In this document: positions 25,011 to 36,129 of the stretch, one piece after another
How positions within the stretch are numbered: the stretch's first letter is position 1
Layout of the letters: each line of letters begins with the position of its first letter
NCBI GenBank assembly: GCA_963920635.1
Contig: OY987298.1
Location: 42,563,787-42,627,786 of the forward strand
DNA from: Pseudeuparius sepicola
Taxonomy: Eukaryota; Arthropoda; Insecta; Coleoptera; Anthribidae
Direction of reading: 5' to 3'
Length of the DNA: 64,000 bases
Translations under genes and position numbers: made by a program
The notes under the pieces: model-generated
The model's database searches: none
Told to the model about the DNA's origin: nothing
The model's input: only the letters and a program-made list of their open reading frames with translations

Positions 25011-25230
25011 CGAATCCTTCTGAATCCAACGACGATTCCTCTATTATTTCTTCTATATTGTCATAGCCTTCCGTTTACTTTCTCTTCCCTGTTTCGGGAT
25101 GTCTAATATATGTTTCTGATTTCACGTGCTGTCGCTCGCGCACTAGAAAACATAATGAAAAGTCTGGCGCGAGTGGTGATTCATATGGACGGCGAGCGAG
25201 ACGCTTCTTGTTGGTGTTTTTAGTCGACAA

Positions 25231-25567
25231 AAAAATAAATTAAAAGTAAAAAAATATTTTTAAAAAAAGCTTTTATTTAAATGCGCTAAAAAAGAATAAA
25301 ATAATCTTTTCTTTTAAAACTTTTACTATCAACTTATAACGTCATTCCACAATTTATATGATATAAAAGCTTGTCGCGAGATTTAAGTAGTGGTATTTAC
25401 TTAGTTTGAAAACTTAAATCTCGCGACAAGCTTTTATATCATATAAATTGTGGAATGACGTTATAAGTTGATAGTAAAAGTTTTAAAAGAAAAGATTATT
25501 TTATTCTTTTTAGCGCATTTAAATAAAAGCTTTTTTTAAAAATATTTTTTTACTTTTAATTTATTTT
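25231..25567. repeat. Near-perfect palindrome, ~155-bp arms, 25-bp spacer
   Basis: The left arm 25231-25387 and right arm 25413-25567 are inverted copies with almost no mismatches (for example AACTTATAACGTCATTCCAC and its complement). The centre is TAGTGGTATTTACTTAGTTTG-like, 25 bases. Such identity over 150 bp implies a recent origin, or maintenance by conversion. It has no terminal motif typical of a known element. Confidence 0.9.
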
Positions 25568-25686
25568 GTAATTTTTAGTTTGGCCAGGTGTCTGAGTCTA
25601 TTCATCTCAGTTAACGCATCATTGTTGCAAGGTCGTTTGCCGGTTAGTTTAGAACAGTCTAGCTCTTCAATGAGGAGACCTTCTAA

Positions 25687-26175
25687 TGACCATCTTGGGT
25701 GTTCCGCCATGTTGGATTTAGAATGACGTCACACATATAATCATGCATTGTCATCTAAATTAAACGTGTGTACAAAATTTCAGCTCGATCGGTTGAAATT
25801 TAACTAGTCCGCCATCTTGAGTGTTCCGCCATGTTGGATTTAGAATGACGTCACACATATAATCATGCATTGTCATCCAAATTAAACGTGTGTACAAAAT
25901 TTCAGCTCGATCGGTTGAAATTTAACTAGTCCGCCATCTTGAGTGTTCCGCCATGTTGGATTTAGAATGACGTCACACATATAATCATGCATTGTCATCC
26001 AAATTAAACGTGTGTACAAAATTTCAGCTCGATCGGTTGAAATTTAACTAGTCCGCCATCTTGGGTGATCCGCCATGTTGGATTTAGAATGACGTCACAC
26101 ATATAATCATGCATTGTCATCCAAATTAAACGTGTGTACAAAATTTCAGCTCGATCGGTTGAAGATATCTGCTTC
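25687..26175. repeat. 122-bp minisatellite, about four units, each with a CRE site
   Basis: Units begin with CCGCCATCTTGAGTGTTCCG at 25809 and 25931 and a close variant at 26053. An earlier, slightly diverged unit starts near 25687. Every unit contains GAATGACGTCACAC, an intact TGACGTCA cAMP-response-element palindrome, and AATTTCAGCTCGATCGGTTG. Units are nearly identical, indicating recent amplification. Confidence 0.9.
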
Positions 26176-26204
26176 AAAATTGAGTTGCAAGATTCCACCC
26201 GAAC

Positions 26205-26240
26205 AAATTACATACATACATACATACATACATACATTGC
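26205..26240. repeat. (CATA)n microsatellite
   Basis: About seven tandem CATA/TACA units follow the minisatellite, then GCAAGTTAAATAAAAGC. A tetranucleotide tail after a retroposon-like 3' end is possible. Confidence 0.9.
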
Positions 26241-26699
26241 AAGTTAAATAAAAGCTTTTAAAAATAGTGGCTAGTCGCAGAAGAAGGCGTTACTACATGG
26301 TGGTCTACAAGAACGTGGATTAAATGTAATAGTAATTTATGTAACAAGTGCGAAAAATACCTTTATGACAGCCATGGCATGAAGAAATTATAAGTAGGTA
26401 TGTAAATTTTTAAAACATTGTCAAATGAAAATGAACTTTTTTTTAATAAATCCTGGTCCGATTGTAACAAAATAAATGAAGCGGCAAAGAAAGCCATGTC
26501 AGGTATGCTACCAGGGAAGTTAAAAAATTGTAGTTTTTTTTTAGAAGAGCGTAGACGATAAACAGTGCGTAAAGTGATCTACTTTACGCACGCATGATTA
26601 TTTTAAGCACTAGTGCCATAAAGTCTTGTAACTTGTTACGCATAGTCAGCGTGTAAAATGCAATTTTACGCACTGCCGTAGAAAAAAACTTTATAATTT

Positions 26700-27195
26700 A
26701 GTTTCTCGTGAAACAGTAGGTACAGGGTTATTCACTGAGAATTGACCCCCACCTAACTTTTTTGTTGTTTAAGATAAAAGGGTGATTCGAAAAACAAAAT
26801 CAATGGTTCGGCGAATACTTTTTTATGCCATGACCGTTTAGTGTACAGGGTGTTCCAAAAAAGTAGGACCAATGGCAACTTTTTTTTTTAATTGAACACC
26901 CTGTATATTATTGGATTTTTGAAATCTGCTCATCAAGGCAGTCAAAATGATATGAAACTTTGTGGCATTATCTTTTTCCATTTTTGAAAAATTCCGTATT
27001 CAAATTTTATACTAAATTTATTTAACTCGAATTTGTGGATCTCGTGATAAAGATAGACGATCAATGTAATAACGAAAAATATTTGTTTTAAACAAGACAG
27101 TAATATAGTGAAACTCCAAAAATGTTTAGGAGCCTTTTCAAATTTTACTGATTATATTCTCGAAATAAAGAATTTCAGGAAAATCGTACAGTATG
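26700..27195. mobile_element. Half copy of the foldback family at 29 kb
   Basis: TTGACCCCCACCTAAC near 26744 and then AAATCTGCTCATCAAGGCA through CTCCAAAAATGTTTAGGAGC are colinear with the left arm of 28985-29875, with roughly 10 percent differences. No right arm is seen, so this is a truncated or solo arm. Confidence 0.75.
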
Positions 27196-27240
27196 TACCT
27201 ATGTAGTTTTTATCAAACAAATCACTTGTATATAAATATA

Positions 27241-27490
27241 ATAATTGTAAGCACTGCCTCTTGTCATACTTGCCTCTTTTAAATACTTGTCATTCTTGGA
27301 TGTCATGGAATGCTTTTTTTTAGTTTTTTTTTTGTTTTTGTATAAGTGTGTATAGTTCGTATAGGCTTAGGTGTAAGAGAACACAAGTTGTGAACCTCCC
27401 CTTGTTTTCGACAGAATACTTATTCTAATTGGAACATTGTACATGATCTTTGTATGGTATGTCGGAAATAAAGTTAATAATAATAATAAT
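27241..27490 (+). mobile_element. Candidate retroposon 3' end with TAA-repeat tail
   Basis: The pyrimidine-rich segment ends with an AATAAA signal followed by (TAA/ATA)n at 27466-27490 (GGAAATAAAGTTAATAATAA). LINEs of several insect clades end in short tandem tails like this. No reverse transcriptase is seen upstream, so this would be a 5'-truncated copy. Confidence 0.4.
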
Positions 27491-27739
27491 ATATTTGGCA
27501 TTATTATGAAAAGTAGGGTGGTTGGGAGAGAGTTCAATAAGGCGAATTTTAAAATAGATAGTCGTTTTCTACATATATATTTTAGTGTTAAAGAATTTTG
27601 TGATTCATTTTGTTTGCGGGAGGGAATGAAAGTCAAACAGAAGTCATTAGGTATTGTTATTTGGGTAATAATGATGATAACAAAAAACGCTAAGTACTCC
27701 CGACGAACTTCAAAAATAAACAGTAATAATTGTAGATAA

Positions 27740-28980
27740 TTGAAAACCCCGTTTTCATCTGCAACGGATAAAAGCCAAAATAAATAGGGTCATCATGCCC
27801 ATAATTAAAGGCTAATCGCCAGATTGGCCGAATGCGTTTCATCATTGCTTCCTGGACCAGATGGATTTTAAAATCTCATTTAAAAATAGCCTGAAAGGCC
27901 GATGAAGGTGGTTATTTACTTTTCATCGTACTTAACGGTTATAACAGTTAAAATCTGGTTACCGATTTCTTATCCGGTTAGGTAATCTATGTAATCTAAC
28001 CTGAAAAATGGCAATATTCCTGCATGTTGTTAGATTAACCAACAAACTATTTGAGAAGTTGGCTTAGAATTCGGCACTTACAATCGAGTCGCCAAGAAAA
28101 CGGTTGTGTGAATATATTATTCCACGCGGGGCAGGGTAGAAACTGCCACTATAGAATTGACATGAAATTATAAACAAAAAATTTGCGGTACCTAAGTCTC
28201 CTCAGACAACAGAAAACTTATAAAGAAATAAATATGTAGTCGCCACCTAAAAATTGACAACTCTCTACTTTTCTGTCGTCTTAGTCTGAGGTTGTACCTA
28301 CATTTATTAGTTTTAGTTTGCAAAGCCAGCAAGTAGTAAAACAAAATTTCAAACGATAGATAATAAATACTTGCCACTTCCCACTAAGTTTTTCATTTCT
28401 AATTGGTTCAAATAAATTATTTATCTCACAAAAATCTTACGAATATAATATATTTTTAAATATATCGAATTCTTTGCATAATGAAAACCTAGTGAGTATA
28501 ATCGGCGCGGCATACAATAATTTTCTATATAAAGTCGATTGCTTAAATCTTTTATCAAGTTCCTCCGGCTAAATTATTTGGAATGAATGTCGTTGTTTGA
28601 TCTCAAATAGACCGTGAATTGAAGTGACAATAATCGGCTCCACGGCCAGCGATTTGTAAATCGTAGTTTATGCACAGAGCAATAAAGCAGGTATTACAAA
28701 TCTCGATTACTGACTAATAAAGTACACACCTATAAAATAAAATACCTCGGCCTATAGTGAAGATTTTATGTACTAAAGATTTTTTCTTTCGTTCATTAGA
28801 AAGTTTTATTAAATTTTTCTTTTGCAGAAATAATACTGTTTTTTATAATATGCCTTATACAGAAATATTGTTGACCAAAAATATTGACGACTTTCGAGTA
28901 TATTAATATTGTACTAGCTATTTTGATCGTAATACTGAATATCTCCTGATTTACCCGCAATTTTCGAAAACTAGCAGATA
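27740..28980. other. Unique non-coding region, possible regulatory islands
   Basis: Segments at about 27770-27920 and 28500-28700 are single-copy, moderately GC-rich and show homeobox- and GATA-like words (ATAATTAAAGG, AGTCGATTGC). No protein or RNA gene was recognised. The idea of conserved enhancers rests on composition only. Confidence 0.25.
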
Positions 28981-28984
28981 TGTA

Positions 28985-29875
28985 CAGTGTGGTTCATTAT
29001 AAATTGACACCCCCCTTAACTTGTTAGTTTTTTAGGTTAGAAAAAAAGTTTTTGACAAAAGTTTTAGATACTAATACAACGTTTTTTGTGGCGCTATTGG
29101 ACCGCGTACAGTGTGTTCTAGAATGCCGTGGCAGACATAACTTATGTTTTTTTAAATGGAATACCCTATATATTTTTGCATTTTTGAAATCTGCTCATCA
29201 AGGCAATCAAAATAATATTAACTTTGTGGCATTATCTTTTTCCTTTTTTGAAAAATTCCGTAGGTATTCAAAATTTATACTAAATTTATTTAGATAACTC
29301 GAATTTGTGGATCTCTTAATAAAGATAGACGATCAATGTAATAACGAAAAATATTTGTTTTAAACAAGAGAGTAATTTAGTGAAACTCCAAAATGTTTAG
29401 GAGCTTTTACGATTTTCCTGAAATTCTTTTTTTCGAGAATATAATCAGTAAAATTTGAAAAGGCTCCTAAACATTTTGGAGTTTCACTGTATTACTCTCT
29501 TGTTTAAAACAAATATTTTTTGTATTACATCGATCATTTATCTTTATCACGAGATCCACAAATTCGAGTTAAATAAATTTAGTATAAAATCTGAATACGG
29601 AATTTTTCAAAAACGGGAAATGATAATGCCACAAAGTTTAATATCGTTTAAATTGCATTGATGAGCAGATTTCAAAAACGCAAAAATATATAGGGTGTTC
29701 CATTTAAAAAAACATAAGTTATGTCTGCCACGGCTTTCTAGAACACACTGTACACGGTCCAATAGCGTCACAAAAAACTTTGTATTAGTATCTAAAACTT
29801 TTGTAAATAACTTTTTTTTCAAACCTTAAAAACTAGCAAGTTAAGGGGGGTGTCAATTTATAATGAACCAGCCTT
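28985..29875. mobile_element. Foldback element, ~420-bp arms, TA target
   Basis: TGGTTCATTATAAATTGACA (28990) and its inverse (about 29869) begin arms that pair nearly to the centre near 29435, including ATTTTTTGTGGCGCTATTGG-like and CTCCAAAATGTTTAGGAGC words. TA precedes the left end and follows the proposed right end. It has no own transposase. The short frames in both arms are repeat artefacts. Confidence 0.85.
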
Positions 29876-30450
29876 TATACATTACTCATATATCATATGG
29901 ACTTTTCGCTCTTTCTCCTATATCTATTTATTTTCCAAATTGGCTTTGGGAGTAATTTCGACCACAACAATACCTAACACATAAATATAAGAAAAATAAT
30001 CAAACTTGTTGCTTTGGTTAACACCTTTATTGCCACCTTCAGAAATACACTTGCCAGGTACTGTCACTGACCAGGCCTATTCTTCAGCATAAAATTCGCA
30101 GCAAAATCGCGTTCTAACCGTCAAGATTCGAAACTATTCTAAAATAATAAGTTCTACTTCCAGGAGACCAATGGGAGCATTGCAGGGAAATAATAAAACA
30201 TCAATAAAAATTGAGCAGGCCAACACAGTTGTGAAACTTATCTGTATCTTCCACATCTTTGAGTAGGTTAGAAAACAGTGCATAATGTGTTCCTTTTTCG
30301 TTACAGTATATTTTAGTAAACGGATGTTGGTGAAATAGAGAAGGATTTTAGTGCAAAGAAATGCCTTTTTGATTAAGTATAAACGGCTTCGTTTATAGAC
30401 CAGAAATAAAGGGATGTTTTCGTGACATATCAGGTAAAGGATAATCAGGT

Positions 30451-30518
30451 GAGCTGAAATTCGAACCCGGGACTCCTACAGTCACCGTGGGCACTTAACC
30501 AACTAAGCTACCGGAGCA
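30451..30518 (-). ncRNA. tRNA-like head of a probable SINE
   Basis: On the minus strand, CCGGTAGCTTAGTTGGTTAA gives a Pol III A box (TAGCTTAGTTGG), and GGGTTCGAATTTC, about 30 bases later, gives a B box. The anticodon stem is weak, the position 33 T is missing, and the T stem and acceptor do not close, so it is not a functional tRNA. A tRNA-derived SINE (body extending to lower coordinates) or a tRNA pseudogene fits best. Confidence 0.6.
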
Positions 30519-30569
30519 TACGGTTTTACTCAGCTAGGTGGTATTTAATTAAACAGCTATATTATATAG

Positions 30570-31160
30570 GGAGTAACAATAAGGATGTAAGATTAGCGAG
30601 TGTAAATGTAATAATTACAAGAAAAGGTGATAATGGGCAAACATTCAAAGTTAACAAAAAGAAAAAAACTAGTAACCGCATACACGTGTTTCATGCTATT
30701 TGGCAATCATCAGTACGGTGTAACATTAACCAAATCAAAAGAGAGGCATGATTTGGGAAGCAACAAATGAAGTCCAGGCAGGAGCCAACAGCACATTTGC
30801 AGCTTCAGTCAGCACATCTTTTCTTGTAATTATTACATTTACACTCGCATCCTTATTGTCATTGTATCTTGGGTTATGAATATTTTCACGCAGGTCGCTT
30901 TAGCAGCCTCCGTGGCGATGTTAGTACAAGCCCCAAAATAGGGGATGTGCTGACTGAAGCTGCAAATGTGCTGTTGGCTCCTGCCTGGACTTCATTTGTT
31001 GCTTCCCAAATCATGCCCATCTTTTGATTTGGTTAATGTTACACCGTACTGATGATTGTCAAATAGCATGAAACACGTGTATGCGGTTACTAGTTTTTTC
31101 TTTTTGTTAACTTTAAGTGTTTGCCCATTATCACCTTTTCTTGTAATAGGGAGTAACGAT
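30570..31160. repeat. Inverted repeat, ~220-bp arms
   Basis: GGGAGTAACAATAAGGATGT (30571) to CAGTCAGCACATC (about 30820) is inverted in 30953-31160 (GATGTGCTGACTGAAGCTGC onward). The arm TTCTTGTAATTATTACATTT also has a third copy at about 30823. Identity is high, about 95 percent. Ends resemble AGGGAGTAAC on the left and its complement is not found, so the outer limits are uncertain. Confidence 0.75.
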
Positions 31161-32600
31161 AAGATGCAGGAGACTTCGGCGTCTTCTATAACTACTAGAT
31201 GAAGGGTTAGAGGGTGGAGGGTAATAATTGTTAATAATTTGTTAATAATTTTGCGGAGGTTATATATATATATACACCCCGCACAAGCATGTGGTTGCTT
31301 CTGGGGTACTCCTAGTTTGGAGTATTGTGAGGGTGAGAATTATTATTATTTTTATTAATTAATAAACCGTTGGATTATCTCTAAAATCCACGATTTTAAA
31401 GGGATGCCAACACTGCCTACTAACTGTCATCGGACAAAATTAGTTACCTTAAACAAATAATAAACAGTTGCAATGTGACATGTGACATATGCGGGTGTAA
31501 ACACAATAGCTTGTTCTCACGTTTGAGACAGATTTATTAGGAAAGAGAAACTGTAGGTATATAATTATCTCGATCGTTACTGTTTAAGGTTCTTGCGTCC
31601 TTTGTTTATCGTTGTTTTTAGATTGCTGCCAATTTTTGCTATCTCAATTTCCTCCAAGGTCTGTATAAAGATCAAGAGTGGTGTTTTGTCTTGCTATTTA
31701 TAAGGAACATTTCGATGCGGCTACATCTAGGGTTCCTGGATAGGGAGAGTTGGGACAATATAGTCATTAGTGTCATTATTTGTCGATTTTGGGCATTATA
31801 GAGATTACTTCATTGTTTTCTATCTTTTGCCCCCTCAAAAATTTTAGATTTCCATAGAAACTTTGTCAAATTAGAGGTTTTTTGTATTTAGGTTATGATT
31901 TATGTAAAATTTAAAAGAAATGATGGGAACTCATGGGCGGATTGTTTTTTTAATAGGAGATCGAGTACCTAGTTTAAGTTTTGAGTTGACAAAAATAGCA
32001 GCATGAAAATATTACACTAAACGAATGACACTGATGTCACTTCAACTTTAAAATAATTCAAAAGAAAAATGTAAAATATTGCACTTTAGTTTTCAAGCAT
32101 TAGTTGCAGCTGCCGAACAATATAGATACATTACCAAAGGCAACTTGTTTTGTTTCATGATTTTAAAAAGATGTTATTGTTGGCACATTCAAGGTTTCCA
32201 GTTTTTTGATAAGATTTAGGTTATTTTGTAAACATAAGTATCTCAAAACATATATACGACATACAAATCCATCAAAAAACTATTTATTATGCATTACAAA
32301 ATAGGAAAGAAGTCTATTCCCATATATCGTTGCAGCTGTCCGATTATTAGAAATAACCAAATACCTGGCACAAGACATTCTGTTTAATATACAGAGAGCT
32401 GCATCAAACGTCTATTCGAATCCATATTTTTGTCAATCGCTATAATAATTATAAAATTAAGGAACCAAATTAAACGGTTTAAAGTGGTATATAAGAGAGT
32501 ATACGTTTTTTTTTCATTAAAGAAATGCTACAATATTTACATGAAAATCCACGAAAATACTCTTGCATCACCGTGTTCAGAAAAATTCAGGAAATATAAA
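31161..32600. other. Non-coding AT-rich region
   Basis: No gene was recognised. A (TA)n run lies at 31261-31273, followed by a GC-richer stretch that precedes an ATT-rich tail at 31337-31362. The latter may be another small retroposon tail. Confidence 0.35.
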
Positions 32601-32604
32601 AGTA

Positions 32605-32935
32605 CAGGGTGTCCACGCTAAATGTCCCACCGCCCTTATATCACAGAGAAGACCAGAATACAGAGAGTTCATCTTGGCAAATGTCAAATGGAAATGGAGC
32701 CCAACTTTAAACGATAATAATTATTAATCCATTGTAGGTCAATGTGGATCTTCTTTCTCAGTTTTAAATTATCTGATGTGTTAATGAATGATCTTATCGG
32801 GTGTGTGAAAAATGTCGTAAAAGTTGGACTCCATTTGACATAATATGTGACAAGATGGACTCTCTGTATTCTAGTCTTCTCTGTGCCCATATTATCTTTG
32901 CTGTTCTTCTGGTACAGGGTGTCGCAAACTAGATT
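32605..32935. mobile_element. Foldback element, ~0.33 kb
   Basis: CAGGGTGTCCACGCTAAATG begins at 32605, preceded by TA. AGAGAAGACCAGAATACAGA (about 32645) and its inverse (about 32883) mark the arms, which also contain CAAATGGAAATGGAGCCCAA and its inverse. The right outer end is unclear. An ACAGGGTGTCGC word at 32913 may belong to it or to a neighbour. Confidence 0.65.
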
Positions 32936-32984
32936 TTCTGTGACTTCATAACCCATGTAATCGTCGTGACAATTATTTAAAAAA

Positions 32985-33180
32985 ATAATAATAATATTAA
33001 TAATAATAATGAACTTTTATTGACCAATTTGTTATTTTTGGCACTGGTCACTTTGTTGTAGTTTTGTATTCAGTTGTCTTTACGGGTGTTTCTTTGAGAC
33101 TATTTTTCTTTAGTGTTATGCGTGTTTCCTATTTCAAATAATGTTGCGTTTCTTTCGGCTTGGTGTGGATGGGGCCACAG
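32985..33180 (-). mobile_element. Candidate retroposon 3' end with ATT-repeat tail
   Basis: On the minus strand, GGTCAATAAAAGTTCATTAT runs into (ATT)n at 33010-32985. An AATAAA signal followed by a short tandem tail is typical of LINE or SINE 3' ends. No coding region was found upstream. Confidence 0.4.
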
Positions 33181-33339
33181 AAAATATAGCTCTACAACAG
33201 AAGGCTTAGTTAACGGCATCTGTCAAATGGATTCCAACTTACGAGTTCAAAAACAAGTACGCCACAGCCGACTTTAAGCAAGTCATGAAGTTGAGAAAAT
33301 TGGCAACATGGCTTGCGGGTCTGCGTGGCGTGGTCTGTC

Positions 33340-33644
33340 ACTCCCTGTCAGTTGATTTTACATAAGAAACTTACGAGAATTAGTTTTATAGTGCGGGTAG
33401 TGGTATCGTCTTGAGATTTATACTACGAGGCAGTGTGTCCAGGGCGGAAACAGCGCTGGCGACAGCTTTTTTAAAAATTTGTTTTGTTTGTGCAAAACTG
33501 AAACATTCATTTGTAAAAAGTGCGAAGTAAAGGTGAAGAAGCGAAAGAAGTTATTGGTTCCTTCTACAATTTGAAGCCTTAAGATGCTTAGAATCGTCGA
33601 GGAAAGCTAGAACCGAGGCTAGAACTTAGTTGAATACCTGACTG
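33340..33644 (+). promoter_or_regulatory. Possible transcription start and non-coding first exon
   Basis: A TCAGTT initiator-like word occurs at about 33348 (CCTGTCAGTTGATTTT), near GC-richer unique sequence and downstream G-rich words. About 300 bases later CTGACT|GTAAGTC at about 33645 is a strong donor match. No protein-coding frame with a domain is present, so it would be a 5'UTR or lncRNA exon. It could also be the promoter of an unrecognised repeat. Confidence 0.25.
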
Positions 33645-34169
33645 TAAGTCAAATAGTAATAATAATTTGAAGTAGCTAGGTTTTCTTTGCTTGACGGCAG
33701 ATGGTCGACTTGGGCTTTCCAAAGGATGAAAATTTAAGTATAAAATGATTAATAGGCAAAAGTAAGGTACTCTTTAAAATTAAAGAAGTTTTAGTAACAA
33801 TTGAAACATTTCAATCATAAGAGATTGCTCTCCATCACAAAACGCAGTTTTATGTTCGTTTTTTGTTTATACTTTTACGAAAATTTCACTATAAGGGAAG
33901 ATAATCATCATTTGCCTGACGGGTCATTTTGCGAAAAATTCTAACAAAAATTCGACTTACAACAATAGTTCCCTCTATTTGCCCAAATTTGCCATATTAT
34001 TTGTCGAAAATGTACCTATCCACACCAGGAATCGTACCTACTTATTATAAATACGTATACTTCTGTGTATATTTATTTTGTTACCTATGTTATTATTGTC
34101 TGTTAAACAAACATACTTACTTAACCTATTATAATAATTATAAAAGTTGTTGAAAATTTTATTAAAATT

Positions 34170-34730
34170 AAAATTAAAATAGAGAAACTAAATCAAAGTG
34201 CCGAAAACTTCGTCAAAAAGGCCGATCGTTATTAGACCCGCTAGATTGCATAGCCCCGTTGGACCATCCCATCCCGCTGCGTCGTTGCCACATGTTTGCA
34301 CAGGGCTTGTAAGTTTCAGAAGGTTGTGACCAGCAGTTATTTTTAAATTATATTTTTCTGTTCTTGCCAAGTTGTATAATAAGTGAGATGCAATAGTAGA
34401 CAACACATTCAGAAAAAATGTTAGTCTATTTGACAGCTGTCATTAAGGAGCCTTCTGCTGTGAACTCTATTTTCTCTGATAAGGCTTTTATTATTTACCA
34501 CGAAAATAAGTCTGGCGTACAATATTCGAGCGGCATGCCCAGAGGTTTTGGGAGCGGGCCAGAGGAGCACAATAAAAGAAAACCGCGCCGTAATCAGCAA
34601 AAACGCTTTCTTGCGCAAAGCCCGAGATCAAAGGGGCCGAGCCGCCTCGACCGCAGGAACCAATTAAACAAATTCGAGGTAGCAATGGAAAATATTCGGA
34701 TTATTGTTTTTTCGAGTGACAAATAAAAAA
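34170..34730. other. Unique GC-richer segment with an uncharacterised 102-codon frame
   Basis: The plus-strand frame 34418-34726 encodes a 102-residue lysine/arginine-rich sequence (PRGFGSGPEEHNKRKPRRNQ in the middle), with no recognised domain. Overlapping frames exist on the other strand. Coding status is uncertain. The segment is not repeated in the window. Confidence 0.2.
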
Positions 34731-35298
34731 CTGCGTAGTTTTTAAGATGCACAGAGTGGTCCAACTAGAAGAGCGTGGATTTTATTTGCAATGCAAGTCA
34801 CTTACAGTTGCTACTGTTATAATAGCAAACACAAGTGGGAGCATTCATAGGTAGTGATTATTGACTAGTAGGCCAGTCGGCAAGTGCACTGATAGGGGGA
34901 GCAAATCCGGACAAGCTGGAATAAATTTTATTTTGCTTGATTTGGTGTTAGAAAGCACGTATTAAATTTTCACCCCCGTCAAAGCCCGGATTTGGCCGCC
35001 ATCTAGGAAAAAGTGGCTAAAAATGCATTTTTTTAGCAACTTTAGTGCAAAATATGTAGTTACCAAAATTGAAGAAGAGTAAAAACTCTATAAAAAATGT
35101 TCTAAAATGAAACTAAAGTTCGATATAATATATACGTGTTCGAAAGGTTGCTAAATTTGTATTATTGCGCAACTGGTGGAAAATCAAGTATCTCTCGGGG
35201 TGCTGCCTTGTGCGGTAAAGTACCCGGCGCGTTTTTTTTAGTGGTTTCCCCAATCCACTATGTCACCAGTTTAAGTTTCTTTTAAGGTGGAAGGCTCA

Positions 35299-35986
35299 TC
35301 AGAGTTTCTTCGGTTTTTCAATATAATCCTCAATATCATCCTGAATCTGAATATATTCAACATCTGTATCATATTCCGGATATGGTTCATAACGTGCAGA
35401 ATATCCTCTTGATTGATCTTTATCGATAGGAAAATTCTCCTCGTAGTATTCTTCGTCTAATTCTGCCACCTCCAAAGTATATTCGAACAAGATTTGCCCT
35501 GGCAACGTGCACATATTACCGAGCAATGCAAACCTGCTTTGCGGCAACTACGCAAGATGCATAACAACTTTTGGCACATTTACAAGAAATAAGTTTTAGT
35601 AATTCTTGGAGAGCTGCATCTTGTGAAGTAGCAATAGGCATCAACCCATTCTTTGAATTTTTCCATCCCCAATCCAGAGCTGATTTTTCATTTCCATACC
35701 ATAGCTGTACCTGATTGTAAGTACGGAAGGAGTGCAAGCGAGCTGCGCCTTTGGTAGGCGGTAATGATGCTAGGTTTGGTAAGCTTTTGGTAATAGATTT
35801 TACGAAACATTGGTATCTGTATTTATTTAATGAGGCGCATTTTTTTGGATCCATATAAGTACCTAGATAGAGAAGAAATTGTTCTCCAACTTTCTCTATA
35901 TCTTCAGGGGATGCGTTTGGGTCTTTAAACGTTTGTACAGCTTTCAGTAATTCTTTTTCTTTCTGTAAAACTTTAACGAATTTCAT
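35299..35986 (-). pseudogene. Decayed transposon-associated protein with cysteine-rich tail
   Basis: The minus strand encodes LYLGTYMDPKKCASLNKYRY, then ASLPPTKGAARLHSFRTYNQ, then VQLWYGNEKSALDWGW…PIATSQDAALQELLKLISCK, then a Cys-rich CKCAKSCYASC. I recognise this as the C-terminal region of an uncharacterised protein repeated in many arthropod genomes (SLPPT-x-AA-x-x-HS, GNE…WGW, then CXC-like CRKAGLxC). The frame breaks near 35557: CRKAGLHCSVICARCQGK continues in another frame, and an acidic tail (EELDEEYYEEN-like, 35299-35480) follows in a third. The N-terminal part is absent. Two frameshifts and truncation make it non-functional. The function of the intact family is not known to me. Confidence 0.65.
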
Positions 35987-36000
35987 TTTTTGTATTGTAG

Positions 36001-36129
36001 ATGTGGGCCTTCTTATCGAACTGATTCAAAGCTACGAATTTCTGTACAACATCGGCCACAAATATTTCAAAAATGCAGATAAAAAACACTATGCTTGGAG
36101 AGACAGGGCCGAAAGCCTCAATTCAACTG
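36001..36129 (+). CDS. MADF-domain exon fragment
   Basis: From 36003 the plus strand encodes VGLLIELIQSYEFLYNIGHK, then YFKNADKKHYAWRDRAESLN. This is the N-terminal two-thirds of a MADF (Adf-1-type, SANT-like DNA-binding) domain: the leading L-I-E-L-I, the F-L-Y after a polar residue, the K-x-Y-F-K-N and the conserved W. The block is bounded by an acceptor-like TTGTATTGTAG just before 36001 and a donor-like CAACTG|GTAGGTTT at 36130, so it looks like an internal exon in phase. The rest of the domain (the W-x-x-L-R-x-x-Y part) is not found within the next kilobase, where repeat copy B lies. It may be a real exon of a host gene extending outside the repeats, or the MADF accessory protein of a transposon. 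Confidence 0.5.

Noticed and set aside
24662..25106. Four overlapping frames with similar repeated peptides
   Set aside because: They arise from the ~110-bp tandem repeat, whose period is not consistently a multiple of three. No coding support.
25687..26240. CRISPR array
   Set aside because: The repeats are contiguous 122-bp units without unique spacers, in a eukaryotic context.
30451..30518. Functional tRNA gene
   Set aside because: A and B boxes are present, but the T stem and acceptor do not pair and position 33 is not T.
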